A stretch of 64,000 nt of DNA from contig NC_091248.1 in the NCBI RefSeq assembly GCF_042477335.2, positions 123,898,501 to 123,962,500 on the forward strand, written 5' to 3'. Origin of the DNA: Ovis canadensis (lineage: Eukaryota; Chordata; Mammalia; Artiodactyla; Bovidae). Position numbers and translations under genes: made by a program. Of this stretch, positions 1-10,419 are shown piece by piece; the first letter of the stretch is position 1; every line of letters begins with the position of its first letter. Below the pieces are notes generated by a model. It did no database searches, had not been told where the DNA came from, and was given only the letters and a program-made list of their open reading frames with translations.

Positions 1-532
1 CTAAAATATTTCTGTTTTGTTTCTCTCTCTCTCTCTTTCATAGATACGCTTTTTTTTTCCCCTGAAAAAAAGAACCGTATGCTATGTGGTCTTTGAAGTT
101 AAATAAGGGGGAAAAGTTATTTATTTTTTTCTGTATATATTCTTTCCAGAGTAATCTGGAGTAGATAATTAGTTTGTTAATTATTATATCACAATTTTAT
201 CAGTTTTTAATAATCCTCAAATATAGTGATGAGAAGAGAATTCATTTGAGAAACGAGTTAATGAGAATGCTTTACCCAGAGAATTCCTAATCTATGTGGT
301 ATCTGCTTTAACTAAATATTTATTTAAAAGGTCTTCCTCAAATAGGAATATAACTGCATTACTCACTTCTACCACTGAAGGCGGTAAAGTTTGATTCTGT
401 TTTGAAATTTTGAGTTTAGTTTTGTGCAGTCCCATTTTACTTTCAAAAGGGCACATGGAACATTCTGGCTAGTTGTGTGTATAAAAGCAAGGATTTTTGT
501 GAATCCATAAGGATTTGAACCCCCAATTCACA
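1..532. other. 5' flank, no gene seen
   Basis: This is AT-rich single-copy-looking sequence upstream of the CNTNAP2 promoter. The only structure seen is a short CT dinucleotide run at about 22-37. Open frames here are short and unsupported. Confidence 0.6.
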
Positions 533-872
533 GTTTGTTGTTGTTATTTAGTTGCTAAGCCTCATCAGACTCTTTGAGATCCCATGGACTGCAGCATGCC
601 AGGCTTCCCTGTCGCTATCTCCCAGAGTCTGCTCAAACTCACATCCATTGAGTTGGTGATGCCATCCACCCATTTCGTCTTCTGTTGCCCTCTTCTCCTC
701 CTGCCTTCATTCTTTCGCAGTATCCTGGTATTCTCCAAGGAGTTGGCTCTTCACATCAGGTAACCAAAATATTGGAGCTTCAGCTCAGCATCAGTCCTTC
801 CAATGACTATTCAGGTTTGATTTCCTTTAGGACCAACTGGTTGGATCTCCTTGCAGTCCAAGAGATTCTGAA
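533..872 (-). repeat. BovB 3'-end (ART2A-type) repeat
   Basis: The stretch reads as the reverse complement of the ruminant BovB/ART2A 3' region. Recognisable blocks are CCATGGACTGCAGCATGCC, GTTGGTGATGCCATCC, the AATATTGGAGCTTCAGC block and TTGGATCTCCTTGCAGTCC. It is 5'-truncated and clearly diverged (for example TTCGCAGTATCCTGG where the family has TTCCCAGCATCAGGG), so it is an older copy. Confidence 0.85.
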
Positions 873-2420
873 ATTTATTTAAGTAGGAATGGTGCCAATG
901 CCATTTCCCCAGGACAAACTTCACTGTGTGTCATTAAGCTTTATTTTTTTACCCACTCCTCCACTTGTCCTTATTATTTTTTTCTGAGTCATAAACTGCA
1001 TACCAATTCTCCTCTAGGATGTCAAATTGGATGAGGAGGAAAGGATGGAATATACTTAATTGTTTGCTTCAGGGATGATAACTTGAGAAGGAAGATTAAG
1101 AGAGTGAGGCTGAGGTCACAGACTGATTTCATACAATAGCTTTGGATCTTTCCAAGCATATTTGTGAAGTCATCAGAATTTGTCTCATTATTTCAGTTTA
1201 TTTTTGTTTGTGCATTCATCCTCCTTTCTAAGGAGTTAGTGGACAATCATCAGAACTGACAATCTTAGCCAAGAAGATCCTTTTAGGGTGAAGTTAATTA
1301 TCTTACCCTAGGACTTTTCCTACCAGAATATTAACATTAAGAAGGAGAGCAAACACAAGAAAAGTTATTTAAGTTTTTTCATCAATAAAATTGAGAGAAT
1401 TCTTAAGATGCTTTTCTAATGAAACATATAAACCAATAACTCAAATGACTGAACAAGAGTCACATTTTAATCAATTGAGAATACTTTACTGAGTGGCTAC
1501 TAAATGTTAAGTGTAAGCTATTCCCAACTTTTCCTGGCTCTGGTGGAACTTAAGTCCTGGAATCTGGCAGAAGAAAGAACAGAAAAGTCTCCCTTGAGCC
1601 CATCCTTCTGGTAACTCACCCCAATGGCAAGGTAAACAACAGTTCCACAAACGTGATTTTAAAGAAGCAATATGGTGAAAGCATTTCTCCCTTACTCTAG
1701 ATATCATGCATTGTAAACATGAATACTGGTAGATATTAATGCACTGTAAAAATGAACACTGTCATATTTCAAATATTTTAAAAGTAGATGATAGTGGCTT
1801 TCACTCTCAAATTGAGTGACTATGAAGTATGCTACATGTTGGAGAGTACTTAAGATTTGGCATATGGTATTACTTATGATTTATTAAATGCAAAGTATAT
1901 CAGTGTATTTATCAAGATTATACCTAAACTGGGAATAATATGCACAGGCTTATAACAATCTGATACATGTCTATTTTGTCCCTCTCATCCTCCTCCACAC
2001 ACAATTTAAATTATTTCAGGAAAAGAAGGTTTTAGCTAATTTATTTCAGTGACTTCCAATGCAGACATCTGTACAAGACTTTTAGTCTCTAATGGGAGTT
2101 TTGGGGTGAGGGACAAAGGATGCAGAATCTTCTGTGGAATGAAAATACCAACAAGTCAGTCTATAACCTTTATAGTAACCACCAATTATTAGCTTAATGT
2201 TAGTGACTGGAACTTACAGTAGACCAGCATTATCTCCTGCATTTAGCATTTATGAAGATGGCATAAATTGAAAATATGAGAACTGGCCTATATACAATAT
2301 GACTTGAAGTTACTTATGAAAGACAGTCTTTTCATCCAGAAAAGTTATAACCATGGTCCCAGAGAGATATGAACATAGAGAATCCTAAATAGTCAAATAA
2401 TTGTTTACTACCATCTTGTT
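873..2420. other. Non-coding flank, nothing recognised
   Basis: No gene, RNA or identifiable mobile element is visible. The short open frame on the minus strand near 1507-1707 has no recognisable domain and no splice context. Confidence 0.5.
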
Positions 2421-2618
2421 TGAAAAGACTGATGCTGGGAAAGATTGAAGGCAGGAGGAGAATGGGATAGCAGAGGATGAGACGGTTGGATGGCATCACT
2501 GACTCAATGGACATGAGTTCGAGTAAATTCCGAGAGTTGGTGATGGACGGGGAAGCCTGGCATGCTGCAGTCCATTGGGTCGCAAAGAGTCAGACACGAC
2601 TGAGCGACTGAACTGAAC
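2421..2618 (+). repeat. BovB 3'-end repeat
   Basis: Sense-orientation BovB terminal segment running from GAAAAGACTGATGCTGGG through GGTTGGATGGCATCACTGAC to the diagnostic terminus GAGCGACTGAACTGAAC. The encoded residues correspond to the last part of the BovB ORF2 protein, but stops and changes make it non-functional. Confidence 0.88.
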
Positions 2619-4224
2619 TATCTCATACTATTTCTTAGCTAGAGGAATTATGTCACTCTGACAAAGGAAAAAAAGAAAAAAAAAAATAGACCAGATTAAA
2701 ACTTCAGCCTGTCTCAAAGATCATCCACTTCTGTGCATTTTGCCCCTCATCATGACCTCATTTCCATCAGGTCTTTTAAGAGAGTGAACAGTTATCTTTC
2801 AAGGGGTAAGTTCAGTTCCAACTTGCTACTTGGGCGGGCCCTTAGGACTTGAAGAAGATGCAGAGAAGATTAGAAAAAAGCAGATTTGAAAGATATCGCA
2901 CTAATTCTGAGATGAGAAAAAAAATCTGATCTCACACCATCAATTATAACATAAGCAGTTAAAATGAAAGATGACATTACCAAATTTATGAATTATTAAA
3001 GAAAATTTCAATTATGTCCATCTCCTCAACATACTAAAGCAGGTATATATGAGCTAATTATACATGAGAGATACTGTTAAATAAGACATAAATGGAAAAG
3101 CCATCTTCCTTCTCTCCTCCCCATTCTTGGCTAAATGCTTATGAAGCAGAAAGTTCAATAGACGAAGAGATCATTAAACATTAGATTATCACATAAATAC
3201 CTCACATATTGTTAAATTATAATACCACAGTTATTTAGGTGTTGATAGAATTGCTATCCTAGGAGAACATAAATATATAAAAAAGAAAACATTTTTTATA
3301 AGAAAGAACCATGTTTATACTGAAGCATGTAGCTAAAACCATCTCTGAAATTCATTTAACAATTATCACACAGATTAGAGTGAAATAGAATTTATTCTTG
3401 GTTTCCTTTAGGTGACATAAAGCACAACTATAGGTCCTGTGATTTTCTTCAATTCTGCATTAGCAAAAGAGGCCAGACCATTTCCTATTGCCTGATAAGG
3501 CACTGCAACTTCATGGGAATTAGGAACACCATAAACTATGGAATCTAGCTTTAAATGTTTGGCAGTAACTCTTCAAACTAGCTGAAAATGGTTAGGCAGT
3601 AATTATCACCTCCAAGCCTGCTCCACTCAATACCTTCCCCACTGCAAACTGAGGACATAATAAATAAATTGTACAGAGATTTAAGTCAACCCAGCTTCCT
3701 GGATGGAGTGAAAAGAATGTTCTCAGCAATGTGTAGTTTCAAATCAGTGATGGTAACTCCTACAGTTAGAACGCTCATTGTTCTTTTGTTCGTTTATTTG
3801 TTTTGTTCTTAACATGTCCATATTGTCAGAACAATATACCCTGTTTGCTTTATTATGCTCCCTGGTCTAACTTGGCTACTAGTTTAATATAATGCTTGTA
3901 TTGTGTTTTAAATGCTCCTGATGCCATTCAACTTTCTCAGTGGGTCTGGCATTATCAAAAATTGATAGGAGGAAAATAGAAGTTGAAACACCAAGAAATA
4001 CTTAAGGAAAATTTTGAAGATCTTAGAGATTTGGGCATTCAAAAGGAAGGCATTACATAGTATAGCATTTAAAGAAATCTTTTTTTTTTTTTTAAGTTCT
4101 CTGCTTGAAGCCTTATGTTTTTAACCCAAAAATTTTTGAATGAATTTGTAGTTTAAATATATGGAGGCATGAACTTGACTTCAGTATAGAATTTTGTATC
4201 ATTCATTTGTATCATTGATAATCA
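2619..4224. other. Non-coding flank, nothing recognised
   Basis: AT-rich sequence with an A-rich patch at about 2667-2686 and a T run at about 4079-4094. No gene or confident repeat family is visible. Confidence 0.5.
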
Positions 4225-4400
4225 TAAAAGCACTCTATATGAACCAGGGATATTATATAAATTATTTATAATTCTCAGAATAATTCAATTGGTATAAATA
4301 CAAATCTAATCTAATAAATGAGGAAATAAAGCATGTATTTTGTGAGTATGTCAAAGAGGGTTGCAGAGCTGAAACAAAGACCCAGAGACCAGATTCAACA
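4225..4400 (-). repeat. MIR-like SINE remnant
   Basis: The order of weak blocks fits a reverse-complement mammalian MIR: a region resembling the 3' part, then AATGAGGAAATAAAGC (MIR core GATGAGGAAACTGAGGC), then GCAGAGCTGAAAC. It is heavily diverged, as expected for a pre-ruminant element. Confidence 0.5.
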
Positions 4401-4777
4401 ACCATCCTATAAATGGATTCCTGGAGGATCACCTGACTCTCCTTTCTGTGTGAAATTACTCAAAAGTAATTCACTTAATACTATTGTGTTTTGGATGTGG
4501 TAGTTTTTTTAATGTTATTGTGGCTTGAATATAACTTTTGTTTCTTGAGGTATTTTTTGGTAACCTATTTTTTTTTTAGCTAGTTTTAATCTTTCATGTA
4601 AATAAAACTCTAATTTTAAAATCAAACTGAGACATTACAAATATTGAACTTGCTTAAAAAGTTTTTGAATCTACAGAAACCTAAAAATCACACTCAGTGC
4701 TAAATAATTATAGTTTAGCCGTCATTCCTTTGAGTAATCAGGTACTTTTATAGGTGTTTTGGCAAGTTGTGCTTTTT

Positions 4778-4978
4778 GCTTCCCTCATAGCTCAGCAGTA
4801 AAGAATCTGCCTGCAATGCGGGAGACCTGGGTTTGATCCCTGCATTGGGAAGATCCCCTGGAAAAGGAAGTGGCAACTCACTCCAGTATTCTTGCCTGGA
4901 GAATCCTCATGGGCAGAGGAGCCTAGAGGGCTACTGTCCATGGGGTCACAAAGAGTCAGACATGACTGAGCGACTGGG
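4778..4978 (+). repeat. Bov-tA SINE
   Basis: Starts with the tRNA-derived head (GCTTCCCTCATAGCTCAGCA, AAAGAATCTGCCTGCAATGC, GGGTTTGATCCCTG box B-like). It continues into the BovA body (GAAGATCCCCTGG, CTCCAGTATTCTTGCCTGG) and ends at CATGACTGAGCGAC. Full-length, moderately diverged. Confidence 0.92.
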
Positions 4979-5451
4979 CACAGACAGGCATGGGTGTTTA
5001 GCACTAGGAAGCCATAGATGTGGGCTAACTCTTCTTCTCTCTCTTTGGCTTACTTTTTTTCCTTGATCCTCCTCTTTCTTGTCTATAACCATGATTAGCT
5101 TTGACATCACAACACTTTAAAGATAAATGATTAGACAATAAAAACATATGTCAATTCTAACAGCCTTCTTCTTCCTTCTTTAAATCCATAATGTTAACAA
5201 GAAATGACCATACAGTTTGATATTCAAAGCATATGTATTTTTCTTCATGTCCTATATTCAGTAATTCCTGTCTGAAAGTAAATATTTCATTTTACTTTTC
5301 AAAGATATAGCATTTTTCTGGGGATGCTCATTTGAAATTATATTTTCCTTAAACTGTGAGATCATCAAGTAATGGGAGGTTTTTTTTTTAAAGTAACCAC
5401 TACATAAACTGTGAGTTGGAATTGTCAGAGCTAAAGAACTAAAATGCCATA

Positions 5452-5799
5452 GAAAGGGTAATTTTTTAATTAATTAATTTTTAACATAAATTTATTTTAA
5501 TTGGAGGTTAATTACTTTACAATATTGTATTGGTTTTGCCATATATCAACATGTATCCACCACAGAGACACAGATGTATAGAACAGTCTTTTGGACTCTG
5601 TGGGAGAGGGAGAGGGTGGGATGATTTGGGAGAATGGCATTGAAACATGTATAATATCATATATGAAACGAGTCGTCAGTCCAGGTTCAATGCATGATAC
5701 TGGATGCTTGGGGCTGGTGCACTGAGACGACCCAGAGGGATGCTACGGGGAGGGAGGAAGGAGGGGGGTTCAGGATGGGGGAAAAGGTAATTTTTAATT
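5452..5799 (-). mobile_element. 5'-inverted (twin-primed) L1 3' end
   Basis: The element has two parts in opposite orientations. From about 5472 to 5567 it is the reverse complement of a ruminant L1 3' terminus (TTGGAGGTTAATTACTTTAC). From about 5568 to 5780 it is L1 3' UTR in forward sense (GGGATGATTTGGGAGAATGG to GGTTCAGGATGGGG). The ends are marked by a near-identical direct repeat: GAAAGGGTAATTTTTTAATT at 5452-5471 and GAAAAGGTAATTTTTAATT at 5781-5799. Together these indicate one minus-strand insertion with a 5' inversion. Confidence 0.8.
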
Positions 5800-6580
5800 G
5801 CGGTTCTGGAAGAATATTTATTCTAGGTTATGTGATTCATACATATTAGACCATAATCAATTGAAAGCTAGTGTCCAGAAAGTGAAGAATGCAGTAAAGA
5901 TTAAGATCAGATCTTATATTCTAAATATTACTTATTGGTTTAGCAATCTTCCTCTCAGTTTCCTAACCCTGATCATTGATTGCAAAAATGTTTTACACAT
6001 ACATTAAGACCACCTTTTCACAACTTTCCATTAATATTAAAAGAATAAATCATTAACCATGAATTGTTTACTAAACCAATATCTTCAGAAAGCGTAATCT
6101 AAATAACACTAGCTGTCACACATTTCTCTGAGACCTTTAAAATAGACTGGAAATTTGAAAGCTACTTTTAGTTTATGCTATTTTCCTCAAACAGGCTTTC
6201 TTGCAATTAATATTTGATTATGATGGGAAGTATCTCACTGTGCCTAAGGCCAATTAGCATTGCCAAAGGCCCAGACTCCAGGTGATTTTCTGTACAGCAG
6301 AGGCTTTCCTATAAGACTTGACCTCATTCTGTTCATCCTTACTAGAAAATGCATCCCAGACAAAGCCTATACATCCAGGTACTCAATTCTTGGAGTATAC
6401 CATCAGAGTGGCAAGTGAGACACATTTTTCTGGGGGAATTGACTGATTTCTGGGCACAGTTGTACAACTTGATTTCTGGGAAATTACACTCCAAAGGCCA
6501 CACCCAGAAATATGCCAATTGTTTCTCTACTTATTGAAAAGTCCTGAATATTTTCATTGTTTCATTCAATAGTCCCTTCA
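5800..6580. other. Non-coding flank, nothing recognised
   Basis: AT-rich unique-looking DNA. The open frames at 5798-6007 and 6349-6537 show no recognisable protein features. Confidence 0.45.
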
Positions 6581-6637
6581 GGTGCATGCGTGTATACTCA
6601 GCCGTGCCTGACTCTTTGCAATCCCATGGATTACAGT
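6581..6637 (-). repeat. Truncated BovA SINE fragment
   Basis: About 55 bp resembling the reverse complement of the BovA end (CCTGACTCTTTGCAATCCCATGG). The rest of the SINE is missing. Confidence 0.6.
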
Positions 6638-6654
6638 TACCAACTTTGAGGACA

Positions 6655-6740
6655 AAGTGTTATCTGCTCACTCAGAGGTACAGCCACAGTATCTAACACA
6701 ATGCCCACAATCGTAAAAACTCAACAAATATTAAGATATA
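6655..6740 (+). repeat. Possible L2/MIR 3' end remnant
   Basis: The block GTATCTAACACAATGCCCAC followed by AACTCAACAAATATT resembles the common L2/MIR 3' end. The match is short and old. Confidence 0.35.
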
Positions 6741-8769
6741 AATGAATAATAAATATATTGCTTGTGAAGCAATAACTTGTTCAAATTATGGGGTCATGTT
6801 AATATAAAATGAGCTCAATAATTTCTGTAGAAGAAGAGAAGAGGACTTGGGTGATGGGAACCAGGGATCATCTATCATTTCATACTCTCTGTTACTTTAC
6901 TTCCAAAATAATGCCGCTTGACCATCTATTTTCCTCAGCATGTTTTTGTTTTTTTCTTTCTGATAGTTCAGCCTATTTAGTTTTACTCTTCTCAAACTTT
7001 GATTGACCTTATATCAAATGGAAGAAACATTTTATTTGATTATATACTGTCTTTATTTGCAAAGATAATGCAATACACATAAGATAGTCTATGTTTACCA
7101 TATCTAATTGCCTTCTGGTGGAACTATCCTGAATCTACTGTTTGGCTTGTCAATTTTACAGGTTCTTGAAGGCTGACCAGGCCACAGGCTTAGTAGTTCC
7201 TACCTTCTCATTAATAGTTTTAATTGAAATCAATAAGAAGCTTCTTAATGTTAATACCTAACAATGCAAAAGATGAACTGATGTGGGAAGGTAGCATTAG
7301 AATCTAAAGAATGTGTGATCCTCAAACTATTAAAGTCTTATTTAAGTATAATTATGAATCCCAATGTCCAGATTATGTTAACAGAAATTTGAAACAAAAG
7401 TAGTTGCATTACAAAGAATGTGACATTGTTAACTTTCAAACATGGTGAAGTTCACTGAGCATGAATGAAGGCAGATTCTTAGCTCCCTCTGACACGAAAC
7501 ATATAGCACAGTGGTGTTGCAGGGTTACACGTGTGTCATTAAAAAATGTTATGTTTTGTTTGTTTTTACTCCTTGAGAGAAATGCTTTCAAAATGGTCAG
7601 AATCCTTTTTGGAAGATAAAAATACCCCCAGGTATGTTATTTTCTATTACAAAACAATTAAGTAGAAATCTACAGCCAGCTCTTTTTGCTCAGTACCCTA
7701 AGAAACCGATTCAGTTCAAATCCGCTTGAGATAGATACCTACTGAATAGCATCCATTGAGAGACTGAAATGGCAATATTTTCCATTGTTTTCATTTCTAG
7801 TCTTCTATTAAAACACTTGAACACGACTTTGGTGGCATTTAGGGCAACAGCTAAAACAGACATAGCTATTCTATTTAGCTGTTGCTAAAAATAGATTAAA
7901 AATTGACTTCTGAAAAGTTGAGCCCCCTCAGGTCTTTTTTTTTTTTTTTTCGTATGATGGGTTTCTTTGGGTTCTTACAAATGATTGACAACAGTTCCCT
8001 ACTACAGCATCTTTGCAAGTGTTCATTGAAGTCTGACAGTCTGCGGAAATTAAAACAGAAAAGGAGCATTTTATAGTCCATAAGAATGCCTTTCCTGTAT
8101 CACTTTATAGGAGGCGAGTTTTATAGCATGAAGATACAGTTTCCCATGCTTGTCATCTGTTGTGTGTCTTCATTTCCCAGACTGTACCCAATCTGCAGTT
8201 CTTACTAGGACAAAAACATCCCTTCAAATCAATAACAAACAAAGCTCTAATAAAGAATGCTGAATCAGCCCCATTACCACCATACTAATTATGCAGCAAA
8301 CACACTGTCCTGTTTACAGTGGACCTTTCTGAGACCTAACCATAATATTCAACTCAGAGTAGCCAAGTCTCCATAAAATGTTTATTTATCTTGAAAGGCG
8401 AATGCTTATTCATTGCATAACACCCAGAGACATGGTTCCTCCTCTTTTTTTCCTCCCTAAACATCGTTAGATAGTTAGATGACCAATAATTCTTAACAGT
8501 GTCAGTAAAGTCAGTGCAAGGATTGGTTCTGCAGAGACATAAGCATCCCAGTACTATTTGTAGACTGGCTGGAAGGAAACTGTAGGGAGGATGGGGTGTG
8601 GAGAGGTGTGAGCTGGGGAGAAGAGCCTGAAATTTATTACTGAAATGATATGAGTGTGAGAAGAAAATCTGGGTCTCCCCAGATATTCGCAATTCTCAGT
8701 ACTTGCAACGCATCCGACACCCTGAAGTAGTTATCCTTACGCCCGCTTGTTTCAGTTTTGTGTTTGGGT
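6741..8769. other. Repeat-free 5' flank
   Basis: About 2 kb leading into the CpG island with no Bov SINE, BovB or L1 sequence recognised. A T run lies at about 7937-7953. Two minus-strand open frames (7896-8081 and 8354-8692) have no identifiable domains and sit outside the island, so I do not call genes. Confidence 0.5.
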
Positions 8770-9328
8770 CTGTTTGTGTGCGCGTTCGCCCGGATGGAGT
8801 TCTCCTGGCCGCAGCGTGGGTTGGGTGTACGCGTGCATATGTACCAGGAGGAATTAATTACATATTGAAAACATCTGCATTAGCAGCGTCTGCAGTCCGC
8901 GCTGCTCCTGTCGGGATGCTCGGCTCCGTCCCTTGGTGTTAGGACCACTCGGAAGACCTGCCTGTCGGACGCCTGATTCTGGTTCCCAAGGGGGGACGGA
9001 GCTCCCGGAGCCTGTACCATCTCTTGTCTGAAGGGGAGGAGAGGCGGCAGAGAGAAGGCACCCGAGCGCAGGGGTGGCGTTTCCTGCAGCTGGGGGGTGG
9101 GGGGGGTAGGCGAGGGGCGCCAGGGTTGGAGCCGGGTTCCGCGATCACCCCGCGAATTCCCAACTTCGGCCCCGCCTCCAGCCCCGGGTGGGGGAGAGGC
9201 GCGCGCCCCCCTCCTCGCCCCCGCCCCAGCCGATGGGCCCGGGCCCGTGGGCTCCTTCTCGCGGCTGTTTCCCCGCGAGGCGAGGGCAGGGCAGAAGGGC
9301 TGTGAGAGCCCGAGGGGTACGGTAAGGA

Positions 9329-9347
9329 GGCGGCGGCGGCGGCGGCG
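9329..9347. repeat. CGG trinucleotide repeat 1
   Basis: About five to six uninterrupted CGG units within the promoter or early 5' UTR of CNTNAP2, followed by GAAGGAGGAG. Confidence 0.95.
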
Positions 9348-9441
9348 AAGGAGGAGCCGGGGAGGGGCCTGGAGCCGCGGCGAGAGAGAGGCGAGGGCTT
9401 GCCCCCCGCCCCGCCCGCCGCGCCCCGCTTCCCTGGCGCTG

Positions 9442-9460
9442 CCGGCGGCGGCGGCGGCGT
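9442..9460. repeat. CGG trinucleotide repeat 2
   Basis: A second run of about five CGG units, roughly 100 bp downstream of the first and in the same strand sense. Confidence 0.95.
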
Positions 9461-9577
9461 CTCCAGCCCTCCGGCCGCGGGGAGATGCTGCCCCGCGCCG
9501 CGCCGCGCTGAGGCCGTGCGTGCGCCCGCCCGTGGCCGCGGGGCTGCGTGCTCCGTGCGCGCAAACACAGTCCCTCC

Positions 9578-9583
9578 ATGTGA
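9578..9583 (+). promoter_or_regulatory. Candidate start-stop uORF (ATGTGA)
   Basis: This is an ATG immediately followed by TGA. It is the nearest ATG upstream of the CNTNAP2 start: I found none between 9584 and 10120. If the transcript begins upstream of it, this minimal uORF could stall ribosomes and lower CNTNAP2 translation. If transcription starts downstream, it has no role. Confidence 0.35.
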
Positions 9584-9768
9584 GCTGCCGGGGAGCCCTC
9601 CGAGTCCCGCTGCCCAGCGGCCGGCCGGGGAGCGCTCGCCCGCAGTGGCAGCATTAGCACCGAGCCGTCCCCGCGCGCGCGCTCTCCGCATCTCCGGCAT
9701 CCTCCGTTCTCCTGATTTTCCGCCTCGTCCCCTGGTGATTTTTCTTTTTTTTTTCCCGGAGAAGGAGA

Positions 9769-9776
9769 GGGCGGGG
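9769..9776 (+). promoter_or_regulatory. GC box (Sp1/KLF-type)
   Basis: GGGCGGGG lies about 345 bp upstream of the start codon, next to the polypyrimidine tract. It is the cleanest of several GC-rich boxes in the island. Occupancy is inferred, not shown. Confidence 0.5.
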
Positions 9777-9782
9777 TAAGAG

Positions 9783-9860
9783 TCCCCTCCTCTGTTCCTC
9801 CCCCCGCCTCCCGCTCCCCCCCACCGCCTCCTTTTTTTTTTTTTTTTTTTTTTCCTTCTC
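9783..9860. repeat. Polypyrimidine tract with T22 run
   Basis: Nearly 75 consecutive bases are almost all C or T on the + strand. They end in an uninterrupted run of 22 T (9832-9853). The tract lies 260-340 bp upstream of the CNTNAP2 ATG. Such tracts can be nucleosome-poor or form triplex structures. Confidence 0.9.
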
Positions 9861-10120
9861 GGTTTGAATTCTTTCCCCCTGACATTGGTTCGCAGAGCAA
9901 GAGGCGAGACAACACGCGCGGAGGGAAAAGGCAGGCTGCGATCGCCCTGCTGCTCCGGACTGGAGCCCGGAGCGGGTGAGCGCAGAAGAAGGAGGACGCA
10001 GGAGGGTCTTGGCTTTTTCCGTGGTGCCGAAGGACTGCCCATCGCCCTCCGAGAGACTGACGGACGGACGGCGTCTCTCTGCAGCGAGCCTTTGGAGTAC
10101 CGCGAGCCGGGAGGCGAAGG

Positions 10121-10217
10121 ATGCCCGGGGCTCGGGGAGCCCGCTGCGGGGCAGCGCTGTGGCTCGGGCTGCTCGGCGGCATCTTCTGCAGAGCCTGGAC
10201 GGCTCCCGCCACGTCCC
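10121..10217 (+). CDS. CNTNAP2: CNTNAP2 (CASPR2) coding exon 1, signal peptide
   Basis: This exon encodes the N-terminus of contactin-associated protein-like 2, a neurexin-family type I membrane adhesion protein that organises axonal juxtaparanodes and clusters Kv1 channels with contactin-2. The visible product is 32 residues plus one base. It has Arg5 and Arg8 in the n-region, a hydrophobic core at about 11-22, and CRAWTAPATS at the end, where signal cleavage is expected near residue 27. Compared from memory with human CASPR2 it aligns without gaps and matches at 18 of 32 positions, including CGAAL and CRAWTAP. The start is favoured because A is at -3, an in-frame TGA lies at 10058-10060, and no other ATG occurs back to 9578. 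The 97-nt coding length and phase equal the human exon. All extracellular domains (discoidin, laminin G, EGF, fibrinogen-like), the transmembrane segment and the cytoplasmic tail are in exons beyond the window. Confidence 0.95.
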
Positions 10218-10223
10218 GTAAGT
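10218..10223 (+). other. CNTNAP2: Exon 1 splice donor (GTAAGT)
   Basis: GTAAGT matches the intronic side of the donor consensus perfectly. The exon side is CCC rather than the preferred AG, so recognition depends on the intron bases. The cut falls after the first base of a codon (phase 1). In human the split codon is Gln33. Confidence 0.93.
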
Positions 10224-10338
10224 AGCCCTTCCGCCGCCTCGCTCTGCGCTGGAGCAGTTTCAGTGCCGCATTGATGTTCCACCCGCCCGGGGTACCAACT
10301 CCGAGGAGGTGCCTTCGCGGGTCTCGCCCGGCTGATGA

Positions 10339-10339
10339 G

Positions 10340-10379
<40 letters not shown>
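10339..10379. repeat. (TG)n microsatellite, intron 1
   Basis: About 20 TG units interrupted once by TT. It begins about 120 bp after the exon 1 donor, at the downstream edge of the CpG island. Confidence 0.95.
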
Positions 10380-10419
10380 GTTAGGTTGTCACGCACTTGG
10401 CGGCCGCTGCAGCAGGGGG

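Noticed and set aside
4778..4860. Functional tRNA genes at SINE heads
   Set aside because: The tRNA-like heads of Bov-tA elements keep box A/B resemblance but are SINE parts with a BovA body, not tRNA genes.
8354..8692. 112-codon minus-strand open frame just upstream of the CpG island
   Set aside because: It was considered as a divergent gene sharing the promoter, but it has no domain, lies outside the island and shows no splice or codon-bias support.
9097..10274. Several + strand open frames in the CpG island
   Set aside because: They read Arg/Ala/Pro low-complexity sequence, some begin only at non-ATG codons, and none is in the frame of the CNTNAP2 exon.
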